NCBI GenBank assembly: GCA_905204385.1
Contig: CAJKZL010000001.1
Location: 1 to 42,550 of the forward strand
DNA: 42,550 bases
Reading direction: 5' to 3'
DNA from: an uncultured Odoribacter sp.
GTDB lineage: Bacteria > Bacteroidota > Bacteroidia > Bacteroidales > Marinifilaceae
Under the pieces are notes generated by a model that was given only the letters and a program-made list of their open reading frames with translations, ran no database searches and had not been told where the DNA came from. Positions within the stretch are counted from its first letter, which is position 1; each line of letters starts with the position of its first letter. Shown piece after piece: positions 33,965 to 42,046 of the stretch. A program made the position numbers and the translations under genes.

Positions 33965-36349
33965 ATGCAACGTATGAATGTTTGGAACAAAAGGGGATTA
34001 TTGCTATGGATGCTGATCTCTTCGGTCGGTTTGCAGGCCGCACCGGAAAAGAAAAATTCTATTTACCATAAAGGGTGGATAGACTTCAACAAGAACGGGA
34101 AAATGGATGTGTACGAAGATCCGTCGGCCAGCGTGGAGGCCAGGGTGGAAGATTTGTTGCGGCAGATGAGCCTGGAGGAGAAAACCAGTCAGTTGGCCAC
34201 TTTATATGGATCGGGACGGGTATTGGAGGAGGCACAGCCGGCAGAGGCCTGGAAAACGAAAATCTGGAAAGATGGCATCGGGAATATCGATGAGCAATTG
34301 AATGGTTTGGGGAAATACCGTTCGGAGTATTCTTTTCCGTACAGCAAGCATGTAAAGGCTAAGGAAGCCGTGCAGCGTTGGTTTGTCGAAGAAACCCGCC
34401 TGGGGATACCGGTGGATTTTACCAACGAGGGAATTAGGGGATTGTGTCATGACCGGGCTACCTATTTCCCGGCTCAGTGTGGACAGGGAGCAACCTGGAA
34501 TAAGCAGTTGATTGCTCGCATCGGCGAGGTGACGGCCAGGGAAGCCAAGGCATTGGGCTATACGAATATTTATTCGCCTATCCTGGATATCGCTCAGGAC
34601 CCTCGCTGGGGATGGGTGGTGGAGACCTACGGGGAAGATCCGATTCTGGTGGGCAGCCTGGGACAGCAAATGGTGATGAGCCTGCAAAACGAAGGGATAG
34701 TGTCTACGCCGAAGCATTTTGCCGTTTACAGCGTTCCTGTAGGGGGACGTGACGGGGATACCCGTACCGACCCGCATGTGGCTCCCCGGGAAATGAGAAC
34801 GCTCTATCTGGAGCCTTTCCGCATGGCGATTCAGGAAGGGAAGGCGAAGGGGGTGATGAGTTCCTATAATGATTGGAACGGGGAACCGGTGTCCGGAAGT
34901 TATTTCTTTCTGACCCGCATTTTACGCCAGGAATGGGGATTCGACGGTTATGTGGTATCGGACAGCGAAGCGGTGGAATTTTTGTACAGCAAACATAAGG
35001 TGGTGAACAGCCTGGTGGATGCCGCCGCCCAGGTGGTCAATGCGGGATTGAATATCCGGACCAATTTTACTCCGCCCGAAGATTTTATCCTGCCGCTGCG
35101 GCAAGCCATTGCCGAGGGTAAGGTTTCCGAAGAGGTACTCGATCAGCGGGTGCGCGAAGTTTTAAGGGTGAAATTCTGGATGGGCTTGTTCGACCGGCCC
35201 TATACCGGAGACGGCAAGTTGGCCGAAAAGCTGGTGCATTGTGAAGAGCATCAGCAGGTAGCTCTGGAGGCTGCCCGTCAATCGATCGTGTTGTTAAAAA
35301 ACGAACAGCAGTTTTTGCCCCTGTCTAAAGGGGTGAAATCGGTGGCGGTCATCGGTCCCAATGCCGGAGAGAAAAAGAACCTGATTTGCCGTTACGGACC
35401 TTGCAATCCTTCCTTTATCACGGTATACGAAGGCATCGAAAGACATTTGCCGGAGGCAGAAGTGGCCTATGCCAAGGGATGTGAGATTGTCGACAAGCAT
35501 TTTCCCGAAAGCGAATTGATGGAATTTCCCATGGATGAGGAGGAAACCCGCTTGCTGAACGAAGCAGTGGACCTGGCAGCCCGGTCGGACGTGGCCGTAG
35601 TGGTGCTAGGGGGCTCGGAAAGGACGGTACGGGAGTCTTTCTCGCGCACTAGCCTCGACCTGCCAGGACGCCAGGAAAAATTGATGCAGCAGATTTGTGC
35701 GACAGGCAAGCCGGTCGTTCTGGTTTTGTTGGACGGACGCGCTTCCTCCATCAATTGGGCTAACCGTTATGTCAAGGGCATCGTTCATGCCTGGTTTCCC
35801 GGGGAGTTCTGCGGACAGGCCGTTGCGGAAGTAATATGGGGCGACTATAATCCCGGAGGACGGTTGGCAGTGACCTTTCCGAAGTCGGTGGGACAGATCC
35901 CCTTTGCGTTTCCCTTCAAACCGGGCTCCGACAGCAAAGGATTTGTACGGGTGTCCGGTGAACTTTATCCTTTCGGTCACGGAGTGAGTTATACCGATTT
36001 CGCTTACTCCGACCTCAAAATCACTCCGGAAAGGGGAGGTGCAGGCAGTCGGTATGCCGTCAGTTGTAAGGTGAAAAATACCGGAAAGCGGACAGGTGAT
36101 GAAGTGGTGCAACTTTATCTTCATGATGAAGAGAGCAGTGTCACGACTTATGTCAAAGTGCTGAGGGGATTCGAGCGCATTACGCTGCAACCGGGTGAAG
36201 AGAAAACGGTAGAATTTCTATTGACGCCCCGACACCTGGGACTCTGGAATAAAGAAAACCGTTTTGTCGTAGAACCGGGGATTTTTAAGGTCTATGTCGG
36301 TGCCTCTTCGAAAGATATCCGTCTGGAAGGGCAGTTGGAAGTGCTTTGA
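33965..36349 (+). CDS. GH3 beta-glucosidase/beta-xylosidase family hydrolase, secreted
   Basis: A 794-residue exo-glycosidase with a Sec signal peptide (about 1-25, ending LQA-A), so probably periplasmic. Order: a short EF-hand-like segment WIDFNKNGKMDVYED (a likely Ca2+ loop, common in Bacteroidota GH3), the N-terminal TIM barrel with PKHFAVYSVP and the nucleophile Asp in YVVSDSEAVEF, the alpha/beta C-terminal domain with VAVIGPNAGE and VVVLGGSERT, and a fibronectin-III-like tail (VVQLYLHDEES, VLRGFERITLQPGEE). Length and motifs are intact. Substrate (glucose or xylose, linkage) is not visible. It is monocistronic, with its own terminator at 36428-36471. Confidence 0.94.
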   Translation: MQRMNVWNKRGLLLWMLISSVGLQAAPEKKNSIYHKGWIDFNKNGKMDVYEDPSASVEARVEDLLRQMSLEEKTSQLATLYGSGRVLEEAQPAEAWKTKIWKDGIGNIDEQLNGLGKYRSEYSFPYSKHVKAKEAVQRWFVEETRLGIPVDFTNEGIRGLCHDRATYFPAQCGQGATWNKQLIARIGEVTAREAKALGYTNIYSPILDIAQDPRWGWVVETYGEDPILVGSLGQQMVMSLQNEGIVSTPKHFAVYSVPVGGRDGDTRTDPHVAPREMRTLYLEPFRMAIQEGKAKGVMSSYNDWNGEPVSGSYFFLTRILRQEWGFDGYVVSDSEAVEFLYSKHKVVNSLVDAAAQVVNAGLNIRTNFTPPEDFILPLRQAIAEGKVSEEVLDQRVREVLRVKFWMGLFDRPYTGDGKLAEKLVHCEEHQQVALEAARQSIVLLKNEQQFLPLSKGVKSVAVIGPNAGEKKNLICRYGPCNPSFITVYEGIERHLPEAEVAYAKGCEIVDKHFPESELMEFPMDEEETRLLNEAVDLAARSDVAVVVLGGSERTVRESFSRTSLDLPGRQEKLMQQICATGKPVVLVLLDGRASSINWANRYVKGIVHAWFPGEFCGQAVAEVIWGDYNPGGRLAVTFPKSVGQIPFAFPFKPGSDSKGFVRVSGELYPFGHGVSYTDFAYSDLKITPERGGAGSRYAVSCKVKNTGKRTGDEVVQLYLHDEESSVTTYVKVLRGFERITLQPGEEKTVEFLLTPRHLGLWNKENRFVVEPGIFKVYVGASSKDIRLEGQLEVL

Positions 36350-36353
36350 GAAA

Positions 36354-36405
36354 CCGGGCGTAATTTTGCGGAAGCATTGATCGGCATCCGCAAAATTACG
36401 CCCGG
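36354..36405. repeat. Perfect 19-bp stem-loop after the GH3 gene
   Basis: CCGGGCGTAATTTTGCGGA (36354-36372) is exactly complementary to 36387-36405, with a 14-nt loop. It starts four bases after the GH3 stop. It lacks a direct T-run, and a separate terminator follows it. Confidence 0.85.
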
Positions 36406-36427
36406 CTTCATCTTTTTAACGGGAATC

Positions 36428-36471
36428 GGTTGAATGTTCTCTATTCTTAAAATGGCGTTCAACCTTTTTTT
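36428..36471 (+). terminator. Intrinsic terminator of the GH3 gene
   Basis: GGTTGAATG (36428-36436) pairs with CGTTCAACC (36456-36464), with one wobble, and runs straight into seven Ts. It lies between the converging GH3 and Kelch-type genes. Confidence 0.8.
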
Positions 36472-36479
36472 ATAAGCCC

Positions 36480-37388
36480 TTATTGGGCCGGAACAAATTT
36501 TTGAGTTATCGTGTCCGAAACCAGGTATAATTCGTTGTTCAGTTCAAAGTATAAATCAGCTTTGGGAATCGGATTGTCCTTGAGTGCTTCCCAGCGGTCT
36601 TGCTCCGGGTCATAGGTCAAACACCATTCGTCCGGATCGTTGCTTATAAAATAGAAATGATCTTTACCGTCGAAGTTAAGTTTTAGCATGCTTACTTTTC
36701 TTTTGGGAAGATTCGGTAAGATCGAAGGGTGCGGCGACTTCGCCGCCGTCCATTTTTCTGTGTCCAGGGAAAATTTATGGACCTCCCTCGACTGCCCCAG
36801 GCAGAGGTAAGCCATCCGATTCCACATAAAGACCGTCGCATAGTTTTGTACTCCTGTTGAAATTTCGGGGAGATATGTCCAGCCTTCCTCCGGAGAAAAA
36901 CGGTAAAAATCGGCATATGTACGTTCTCTGTCGGATCCTGTTCCGACGTAGGCATACCGATTACCCGCAAAACCTACCGCACCGATTCTTCCCGCTACCG
37001 GGAAATCCATCCGGAGAGAATCCCAACTGTCGCTTGCCGGGTCATAGCACCAGAAGTCCCTGAGCAAATCCCTGCTCCAAATATTAAGTCCCATGCCTAC
37101 GTAGGCCTTTCCGTTCAGGACGAAAGCGACGGCGCTAGTCCGGTCGCGTCCGGGAAACGGATTCAGGGTAGTCCATCCTTTATCCGCAGTGAAACGGTAA
37201 AACGCTTTCTTTGTCCCTGTCGGATCCCCTAAACCGACATAGAAAGCATCGCCCAGATAAAAACTGCCCCCATTGCTAAAAGTCTTCGGATAAGGATAAG
37301 GGAAAGCCGAAAAATGGTTTTCCCATGCTCCCTCTGGGAAGCCGGCCACGGTGACGGGCTCCTCTTCATCCTTCTGACAAGCCCACAA
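36480..37388 (-). CDS. Kelch-type beta-propeller lipoprotein, start codon unclear
   Basis: The protein is built of about six repeats with Kelch patterns (AYVGMGLNIWSRDLLRDFW, YAYVGTGSDRERTYADFYRF, YDPEQDRWEALKD), so a beta-propeller that would bind a partner or glycan at the surface. The reported TTG start falls inside a lipoprotein signal. Upstream in frame the DNA encodes IKITLFISFFFLLWAC with a good lipobox, and the frame is open to a stop at 37443-37445, but no ATG, GTG or TTG precedes that signal. The true start may be an ATA/ATC near 37424, or an ATG lost by mutation. Function unknown. Confidence 0.7.
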   Translation of the reverse strand: MWACQKDEEEPVTVAGFPEGAWENHFSAFPYPYPKTFSNGGSFYLGDAFYVGLGDPTGTKKAFYRFTADKGWTTLNPFPGRDRTSAVAFVLNGKAYVGMGLNIWSRDLLRDFWCYDPASDSWDSLRMDFPVAGRIGAVGFAGNRYAYVGTGSDRERTYADFYRFSPEEGWTYLPEISTGVQNYATVFMWNRMAYLCLGQSREVHKFSLDTEKWTAAKSPHPSILPNLPKRKVSMLKLNFDGKDHFYFISNDPDEWCLTYDPEQDRWEALKDNPIPKADLYFELNNELYLVSDTITQKFVPAQ

Positions 37389-37430
37389 TAAAAAGAAAAA
37401 CGAGATAAAAAGTGTAATCTTTATGATTAA

Positions 37431-37779
37431 TCCGGTAATAATTCATTCCTGCAAATACAGTGCGAACCCTGAGCAAAATAACGAAAGGATCCCTCTTGCC
37501 CGGCTTCTCTTGTTCCATCGAATTAAAATCCTGATGCTCCAAGAATAGATCGTATTCTTTTTCATAAGAATTTTATTACTTCAAATATAATAAAAAAATC
37601 GATGAAAAAAATTCCATGCTATTTTTCTATTTAAGAAAAGCCTATCTCACCCTCGATGGGGGGATAGGCTTGGGGAAAGAGATCATCGGTTAGTCCTTCG
37701 TACTCCTTTTATAAATTAGAATTTTTTCTTCGTCAGAAGAATAAGGTACTCAAAGAAGATGGATTTTTAGCTTTCTCTT
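37431..37779. other. Spacer with one terminator and no gene
   Basis: About 350 AT-rich bases between the Kelch-type gene and the flavodiiron gene. I see no coding frame; the only structure is the hairpin at 37638-37671. Confidence 0.6.
37638..37671 (-). terminator. Probable terminator of the flavodiiron gene
   Basis: AAGCCTATC (37638-37646) pairs exactly with GATAGGCTT (37663-37671), with a CCC/GGG inner pairing. On the minus strand it ends in TTTTC, about 110 bases after the stop of the gene. Confidence 0.65.
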
Positions 37780-38973
37780 TTAAATAGAATTGATTTTTTC
37801 GGCCATAGCCTCGGCAATGACTCTGCATTGCTCCAGATCCGACGGGGTCATCGAACCCATCGTTTCGTTGGGCTGGGCTACCACTTCCCATTTTATTTTC
37901 TCGGCAAAAGCCTTAAAGCGGGGGATGGCTCCTCCTCCCCACATCTTGTTCCCGAAATAGGCAAGATAGTGATTCTTGACTCCCATGCATTCCAGCTCGC
38001 TAAGCAGGGTTTCCATGGTCGGGAAGATGCCGCCGTTATAGGCACAGCTACCGAGGATCACACCTTTGTAGCGGAAAATGTCGTTAATGATATAGGAGGG
38101 ATGGGTTTTGGAAGTGTCGTGAATCCGGATTTTGCGGATGCCTTTTTCCGCCAGGAAACGTCCGATGGCGTCGGCCATTTGCTCCGTATGCCCGTACATG
38201 CTGCTGAAAGCAATTACTACGCCGGGATCGGTTTCGTATTTGCTCCATTTTTCATATTTGGCGATGATGTCACAAACGTGACTTCTCCAGATGGGACCGT
38301 GGGTGGCACAAATCATATTGAAGGTCAGAGTATTCAGCTTTTTTAAAGCGGTTTGAGCCGGCACTCCGTATTTCCCCACGATATTGGAATAGTAACGGCT
38401 GATTTCTTCTTCCAGGTAATCCAGGTCCACCTGGTCGTCGAAAATCCCACCGTCTAGGGTGCCGAAGGCTCCGAAAACATCGCCGCTGAACACCAGGTTG
38501 TCTCCTGCCAGGTAAGTAACCATCGTTTCGGGCCAATGAAGCATGGGCACCATATAAAAATTCAGCGTGCGCCGGCCTATGTTCAGGGCGTCCCCTTCCT
38601 TCACCTCCAGCAAGTGGGTATCGATGCCGTAAAAATTGCGGAGCATGGGAAAGGTTTTGCCGTTTCCGACTATAGTAAGCCCCGGATATTGGCACAGCAA
38701 GGTCCGGATGGCGCCGGAATGGTCGGGCTCCATATGATTGATGATCAGGTAATCGACGGGCCGGCCTTGCAGGATGGCTTCCAGGTTGTCCAGATAGTCG
38801 TCCATATGGCTGCGTTCTACCGTGTCGACAACGACCACTTTCTCATCTACGATGACATAGGAATTGTAAGCCACTCCCTTGGGAAGAGGCCAATAGTTTT
38901 CGAAAATATGCGTTCTCCGGTCGTTTACGCCGATCCAATAGATGTCCTTTTTGATTTCTATCGCGTGATTCAT
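37780..38973 (-). CDS. Flavodiiron protein (A-type flavoprotein, O2/NO reductase)
   Basis: A 397-residue cytoplasmic enzyme that reduces O2 to water or NO to N2O in anaerobes. The N-terminal beta-lactamase-like domain carries the diiron ligands: HMEPDHSG (His-x-Glu-x-Asp-His), then HWPETMV with its His, SGDVFGAFG with the bridging Asp, and CATHGPIW with the last His. The C-terminal flavodoxin domain starts about residue 250 (AFSSMYGHTEQMADAI binds FMN; GSCAYNGGIFPTME follows). All ligands are present. It lacks fused rubredoxin, so an external electron donor is needed. A promoter-like box lies at 39009-39040. Confidence 0.95.
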   Translation of the reverse strand: MNHAIEIKKDIYWIGVNDRRTHIFENYWPLPKGVAYNSYVIVDEKVVVVDTVERSHMDDYLDNLEAILQGRPVDYLIINHMEPDHSGAIRTLLCQYPGLTIVGNGKTFPMLRNFYGIDTHLLEVKEGDALNIGRRTLNFYMVPMLHWPETMVTYLAGDNLVFSGDVFGAFGTLDGGIFDDQVDLDYLEEEISRYYSNIVGKYGVPAQTALKKLNTLTFNMICATHGPIWRSHVCDIIAKYEKWSKYETDPGVVIAFSSMYGHTEQMADAIGRFLAEKGIRKIRIHDTSKTHPSYIINDIFRYKGVILGSCAYNGGIFPTMETLLSELECMGVKNHYLAYFGNKMWGGGAIPRFKAFAEKIKWEVVAQPNETMGSMTPSDLEQCRVIAEAMAEKINSI

Positions 38974-39008
38974 AGGTAAGCTTTATTTAATGTCTGTTTC
39001 AAAGGCTA

Positions 39009-39040
39009 CAAATGTATGAAAAAAGTCGATATCACCCAAG
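39009..39040 (-). promoter_or_regulatory. Promoter of the flavodiiron gene
   Basis: The minus strand has TTGG (39040-39037), about 20 bases, then TACATTTG (39016-39009). The latter fits TAnnTTTG. The implied leader is about 29 bases. Confidence 0.6.
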
Positions 39041-39075
39041 GTCTTTCCGTTAAGATCAGGAGGCCCGGCAGAGGT

Positions 39076-39984
39076 TTAAAAACCGGTCGACGAACGGTAT
39101 TGCAGCGGGCTCATGTGCATATACCGTTTAAAATAAGTGCCCAGGCTGGAGGAATTGGGGAAATTCAGATCCCGGGCAATTTCGCGTATGGTTGAATTGG
39201 TAGATTTCAGTTGGGCCCTGATGTCTGTAATGACCGTTTCCGCAATGATATCCAATGGGTTTTTCCCTGTCAGGTTGCGGATGGTGATGCTCAGGTGTTG
39301 TTGCGATATGCCCAGTTCGCCCGCATAATAGGCCACTCCTCTCTCTTTCCGGTATTGTTTCCGTACCAATTGCAAAAAACGGTTGTAGATTTCCTCGCTG
39401 CGGTTGCGTTTGGGCTGCTCCCAGAGATGTCCGTGGTAGATGTAGCTGATGCCGTATAGGACCGATTCGAAGATACATTTGATGATTTCGGGATGGAGGC
39501 CCGAAGAGATCAGGGAAGAAGCCCGGCCCATCAGGTTGAAGTAATCCTGAAACCATCGGCTGGTCTGCGGAGGTAAGCCGATCACCGGATGTTCGAGGAT
39601 CAGGGGCAGGCTGTCCAGGGAAGATTTCTGGATATTGATGGCTCCGACAGCATCCCCGGAAATCGCTATAAAAGCGAGCCGCAGATCTTCGCTCTGCGAA
39701 TGACATTGGATGATAGTATCCGGCAAAATGGAGATAAAATCATCCTTCCCGATACTATGCCGGGAAAATTGAATGGTGGCTTCGAGGGTTCCCTGTAAGC
39801 ACAAAACAAAGACGCCTGCTTTCAGGCGGTAAGGGATGCGGTATTGCTTCAATATTTCACCGTTCATGCCCGGGCAGGAATAAAAAAGTTCACGGAGGTC
39901 CACTAAAGGAATAGCCTTTCCGGTATTCTCTCCTGAAGGCTGCCCAATAGGGTCATGATCGGGACCAATCCAAGGGTTCTGCAT
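39076..39984 (-). CDS. AraC-family transcriptional regulator
   Basis: A ~302-residue regulator. An N-terminal cupin-like sensing domain (LKAGVFVLCLQGTLEATIQF) is followed by a helical region. The C-terminal AraC DNA-binding domain has two helix-turn-helices: YYAGELGISQQHLSITI, then IREIARDLNFPNSSSLGTYF with the AraC signature ending in PLQYR. I chose the ATG at 39984: the longer TTG start at 40011 would overlap the -7 box TATATTTG at 40009-40016, so it cannot be transcribed. It is cotranscribed with nothing obvious; the flavodiiron gene lies next door in the same direction with its own promoter. Ligand unknown. Confidence 0.9.
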   Translation of the reverse strand: MQNPWIGPDHDPIGQPSGENTGKAIPLVDLRELFYSCPGMNGEILKQYRIPYRLKAGVFVLCLQGTLEATIQFSRHSIGKDDFISILPDTIIQCHSQSEDLRLAFIAISGDAVGAINIQKSSLDSLPLILEHPVIGLPPQTSRWFQDYFNLMGRASSLISSGLHPEIIKCIFESVLYGISYIYHGHLWEQPKRNRSEEIYNRFLQLVRKQYRKERGVAYYAGELGISQQHLSITIRNLTGKNPLDIIAETVITDIRAQLKSTNSTIREIARDLNFPNSSSLGTYFKRYMHMSPLQYRSSTGF

Positions 39985-40008
39985 TTTCTTGCCATTTTTT
40001 TTGTATAA

Positions 40009-40016
40009 CAAATATA
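40009..40016 (-). promoter_or_regulatory. -7 box of the AraC regulator gene
   Basis: The minus strand reads TATATTTG, fitting TAnnTTTG, with a T-rich segment upstream. It sets the start of translation at 39984, giving a leader of about 18 bases. Confidence 0.55.
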
Positions 40017-40168
40017 ATTAAAAACTGTTTATAAAAATAGTAGTACTTAAAAATTGAATAAATTTTCTTATAAATAGAACACTTTTTTCTATGCGGAATG
40101 GTATATATATTGATTGTATATATAATAATTAAAGTCTTATATTTTTTAACTAATCCATAAAATACAAC

Positions 40169-40960
40169 ATGAAGAAAAATTTAGTATCGACAGTTATGCT
40201 AGCCCTGGGGGCTTTAGTCTTCTTTGCTTGCAGCGACAGTGATGACGGGCTTCAGTCTCAGGACCTTTTATTCCAGCCTCAGGACCTTTCCAAAACTTAC
40301 GCCGCCGGCACTTCTTTACACCTTACGTATAGCGGGACGCCTGTCGTCGGGAAAAGTGTAAGCTTTCAAACGGACGACAGCCGCACGGCTACCCTAACCC
40401 TGAACGATGTTATTCCCGGCGAAGCACAAACGGTGATTTCCGGTGTTGTGCTGCCGGAAAGCGACGGGAAGTATGTGTTTTCCAGCCGGACGACCCGTAG
40501 TGCCGGCGCTGCCGTCGAATATTCGGGTTCTATCGCCGATACGGTCTTGAATTTGCACCTCGAAGTGACGATGCCCGATGCCAAAGGCTGGTCGGGAGCT
40601 TACGGATTGTCCGGTATCGAAAAAGGCACGGAAACCTATTGGGTGTATGCCCGACAGCTCAGAGGCGGCTATAAATTAAAGCAGATGACTAAAAATACGA
40701 TCCTGCAGTCTGCCGGATATGTGGAAGTCACTCATTTCTTGCCGGAGGAAGGAACCCTGGCCGCAGATACCTCCAATGCTTGTTTTATGACCACCTTGCC
40801 TGCTTTGCTGAGAGGAGTGTTGGGAGTCATACTGCCCCAAACCGTCGATGCCATCGCTCTGGAGAACGAGCTCTTCGGCATGTGCTATGCCACCGCTGAC
40901 CAGAAGGAAGGCATGACTGCGTTCCTGGAGAAGCGTCCGGCCAAGTTTGAAAACAAGTAA
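40169..40960 (+). CDS. DUF4925-like lipoprotein joined in frame to a crotonase C-terminus (chimera)
   Basis: Residues 1 to about 225 are a Bacteroidota lipoprotein (MKKNLVSTVMLALGALVFFAC-S, Cys21) of the DUF4925 kind, a beta-rich surface or periplasmic protein of unknown role. The final ~34 residues (ALENELFGMCYATADQK, then EGMTAFLEKRPAKF) are the C-terminal helix of an enoyl-CoA hydratase/crotonase. The switch is near 40845-40875 and keeps the frame. Codons change from Bacteroidota-like to GC-rich Firmicutes-like at that point, and the next gene is the usual metabolic partner of a crotonase. I take the ORF as a joining artefact; a natural fusion of a lipoprotein with a crotonase tail makes no functional sense. 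Confidence 0.75.
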   Translation: MKKNLVSTVMLALGALVFFACSDSDDGLQSQDLLFQPQDLSKTYAAGTSLHLTYSGTPVVGKSVSFQTDDSRTATLTLNDVIPGEAQTVISGVVLPESDGKYVFSSRTTRSAGAAVEYSGSIADTVLNLHLEVTMPDAKGWSGAYGLSGIEKGTETYWVYARQLRGGYKLKQMTKNTILQSAGYVEVTHFLPEEGTLAADTSNACFMTTLPALLRGVLGVILPQTVDAIALENELFGMCYATADQKEGMTAFLEKRPAKFENK

Positions 40961-40965
40961 GGCGC

Positions 40966-40971
40966 AGGAGG
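40966..40971 (+). promoter_or_regulatory. Strong ribosome-binding site before abfD
   Basis: AGGAGG lies 11 bases before the ATG at 40983. Such a perfect site is typical of Firmicutes and not of Bacteroidota, which supports the change of source organism. Confidence 0.8.
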
Positions 40972-40982
40972 ATCATAAGGAA

Positions 40983-42046
40983 TGAAGACAGCACAGGAGT
41001 ATATTGAGAGCCTGCGTCAGCTGAAGACCCGGGTGTATATGTTCGGGGAGAAGATCGACAACTGGGTGGATCACCCCATGATCCGTCCCTCTATCAATTG
41101 CGTGGCTATGACCTACGCGCTGGCGCAGGACCCCCAGTACGCCGATCTCATGACCGTGAAATCCAGCCTCACCGGCCACACCATCAACCGCTTCACCCAT
41201 CTGCATCAGTCCACCGAGGACCTGATGAACAAGGTGAAGATGCAGCGTCTGCTGGGCCAGAAGACGGCCAGCTGCTTCCAGCGGTGCGTGGGTATGGACT
41301 CGTTCAACGCGGTGTTCTCCACCACGTACGAAGTGGACGAGAAGTACGGCACGCATTATCATGAGAACTTCAAGAAGTTCCTGACCTACGTGCAGGACAA
41401 TGACCTCACCGTGGACGGCGCCATGACCGACCCCACGGGGGACCGGAGCAAGGCCCCCCACGAGCAGGCGGACCCGGACCTGTTTTTGCGGGTGGTGGAG
41501 CGCCGGCCCGACGGGATCGTGGTGCGGGGCGCCAAGGCCCACCAGACCGGTATCTGCAACTCCCACGAGGTCATCGTAATGCCCACCCAGTCCATGGGTC
41601 CCGATGATAAGGACTATGCGGTTTCCTTTGCCGTACCGCTGGATACCCCCGGTCTGTTCATGATCATCGGCCGCCAGAGCTGCGACACCCGTAAGCTGGA
41701 GGGCTCCACCCTGGATGTCGGCAACTCCGAGTTCGGCGGCGTGGAAGCCTTGACCATCTTTGACGATGTATTTGTTCCCAATGACCGTATCTTCCTGTGC
41801 GGCGAGCATGAATTTGCCGGGATGCTGGTGGAGCGCTTTGCCGGTTACCACCGCCAGAGCTACGGCGGCTGCAAGGTCGGCGTAGGCGATGTTCTGATTG
41901 GTGCTGCTGCTGTTGCCGCTGACTACAACGGCGCTGCCAAGGCCAGCCACATCAAGGATAAGCTCATCGAGATGACCCACCTGAACGAGACCCTGTACTG
42001 CTGCGGTATCGCCTGCTCCGCCGAGGGCCACAAGACCGAGAGCGGC
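40983..42046 (+). CDS. abfD: 4-hydroxybutyryl-CoA dehydratase, C-terminally truncated
   Basis: This FAD and [4Fe-4S] enzyme turns 4-hydroxybutyryl-CoA into crotonyl-CoA in the succinate/4-aminobutyrate route to butyrate. Iron-sulfur ligands are all seen: Cys98 and Cys102 in SCFQRC, and the His and Cys seven apart in YHRQSYGGC. Other marks are [16 protein letters not shown] near the start and [16 protein letters not shown]. The true protein is about 490 residues. Here it follows the family to [16 protein letters not shown] (about residue 354) and then continues in frame as ATP synthase beta. The join is a shared GAGAGCGGC. The preceding crotonase tail fits a Firmicutes crotonase-abfD cluster. 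Confidence 0.9.
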
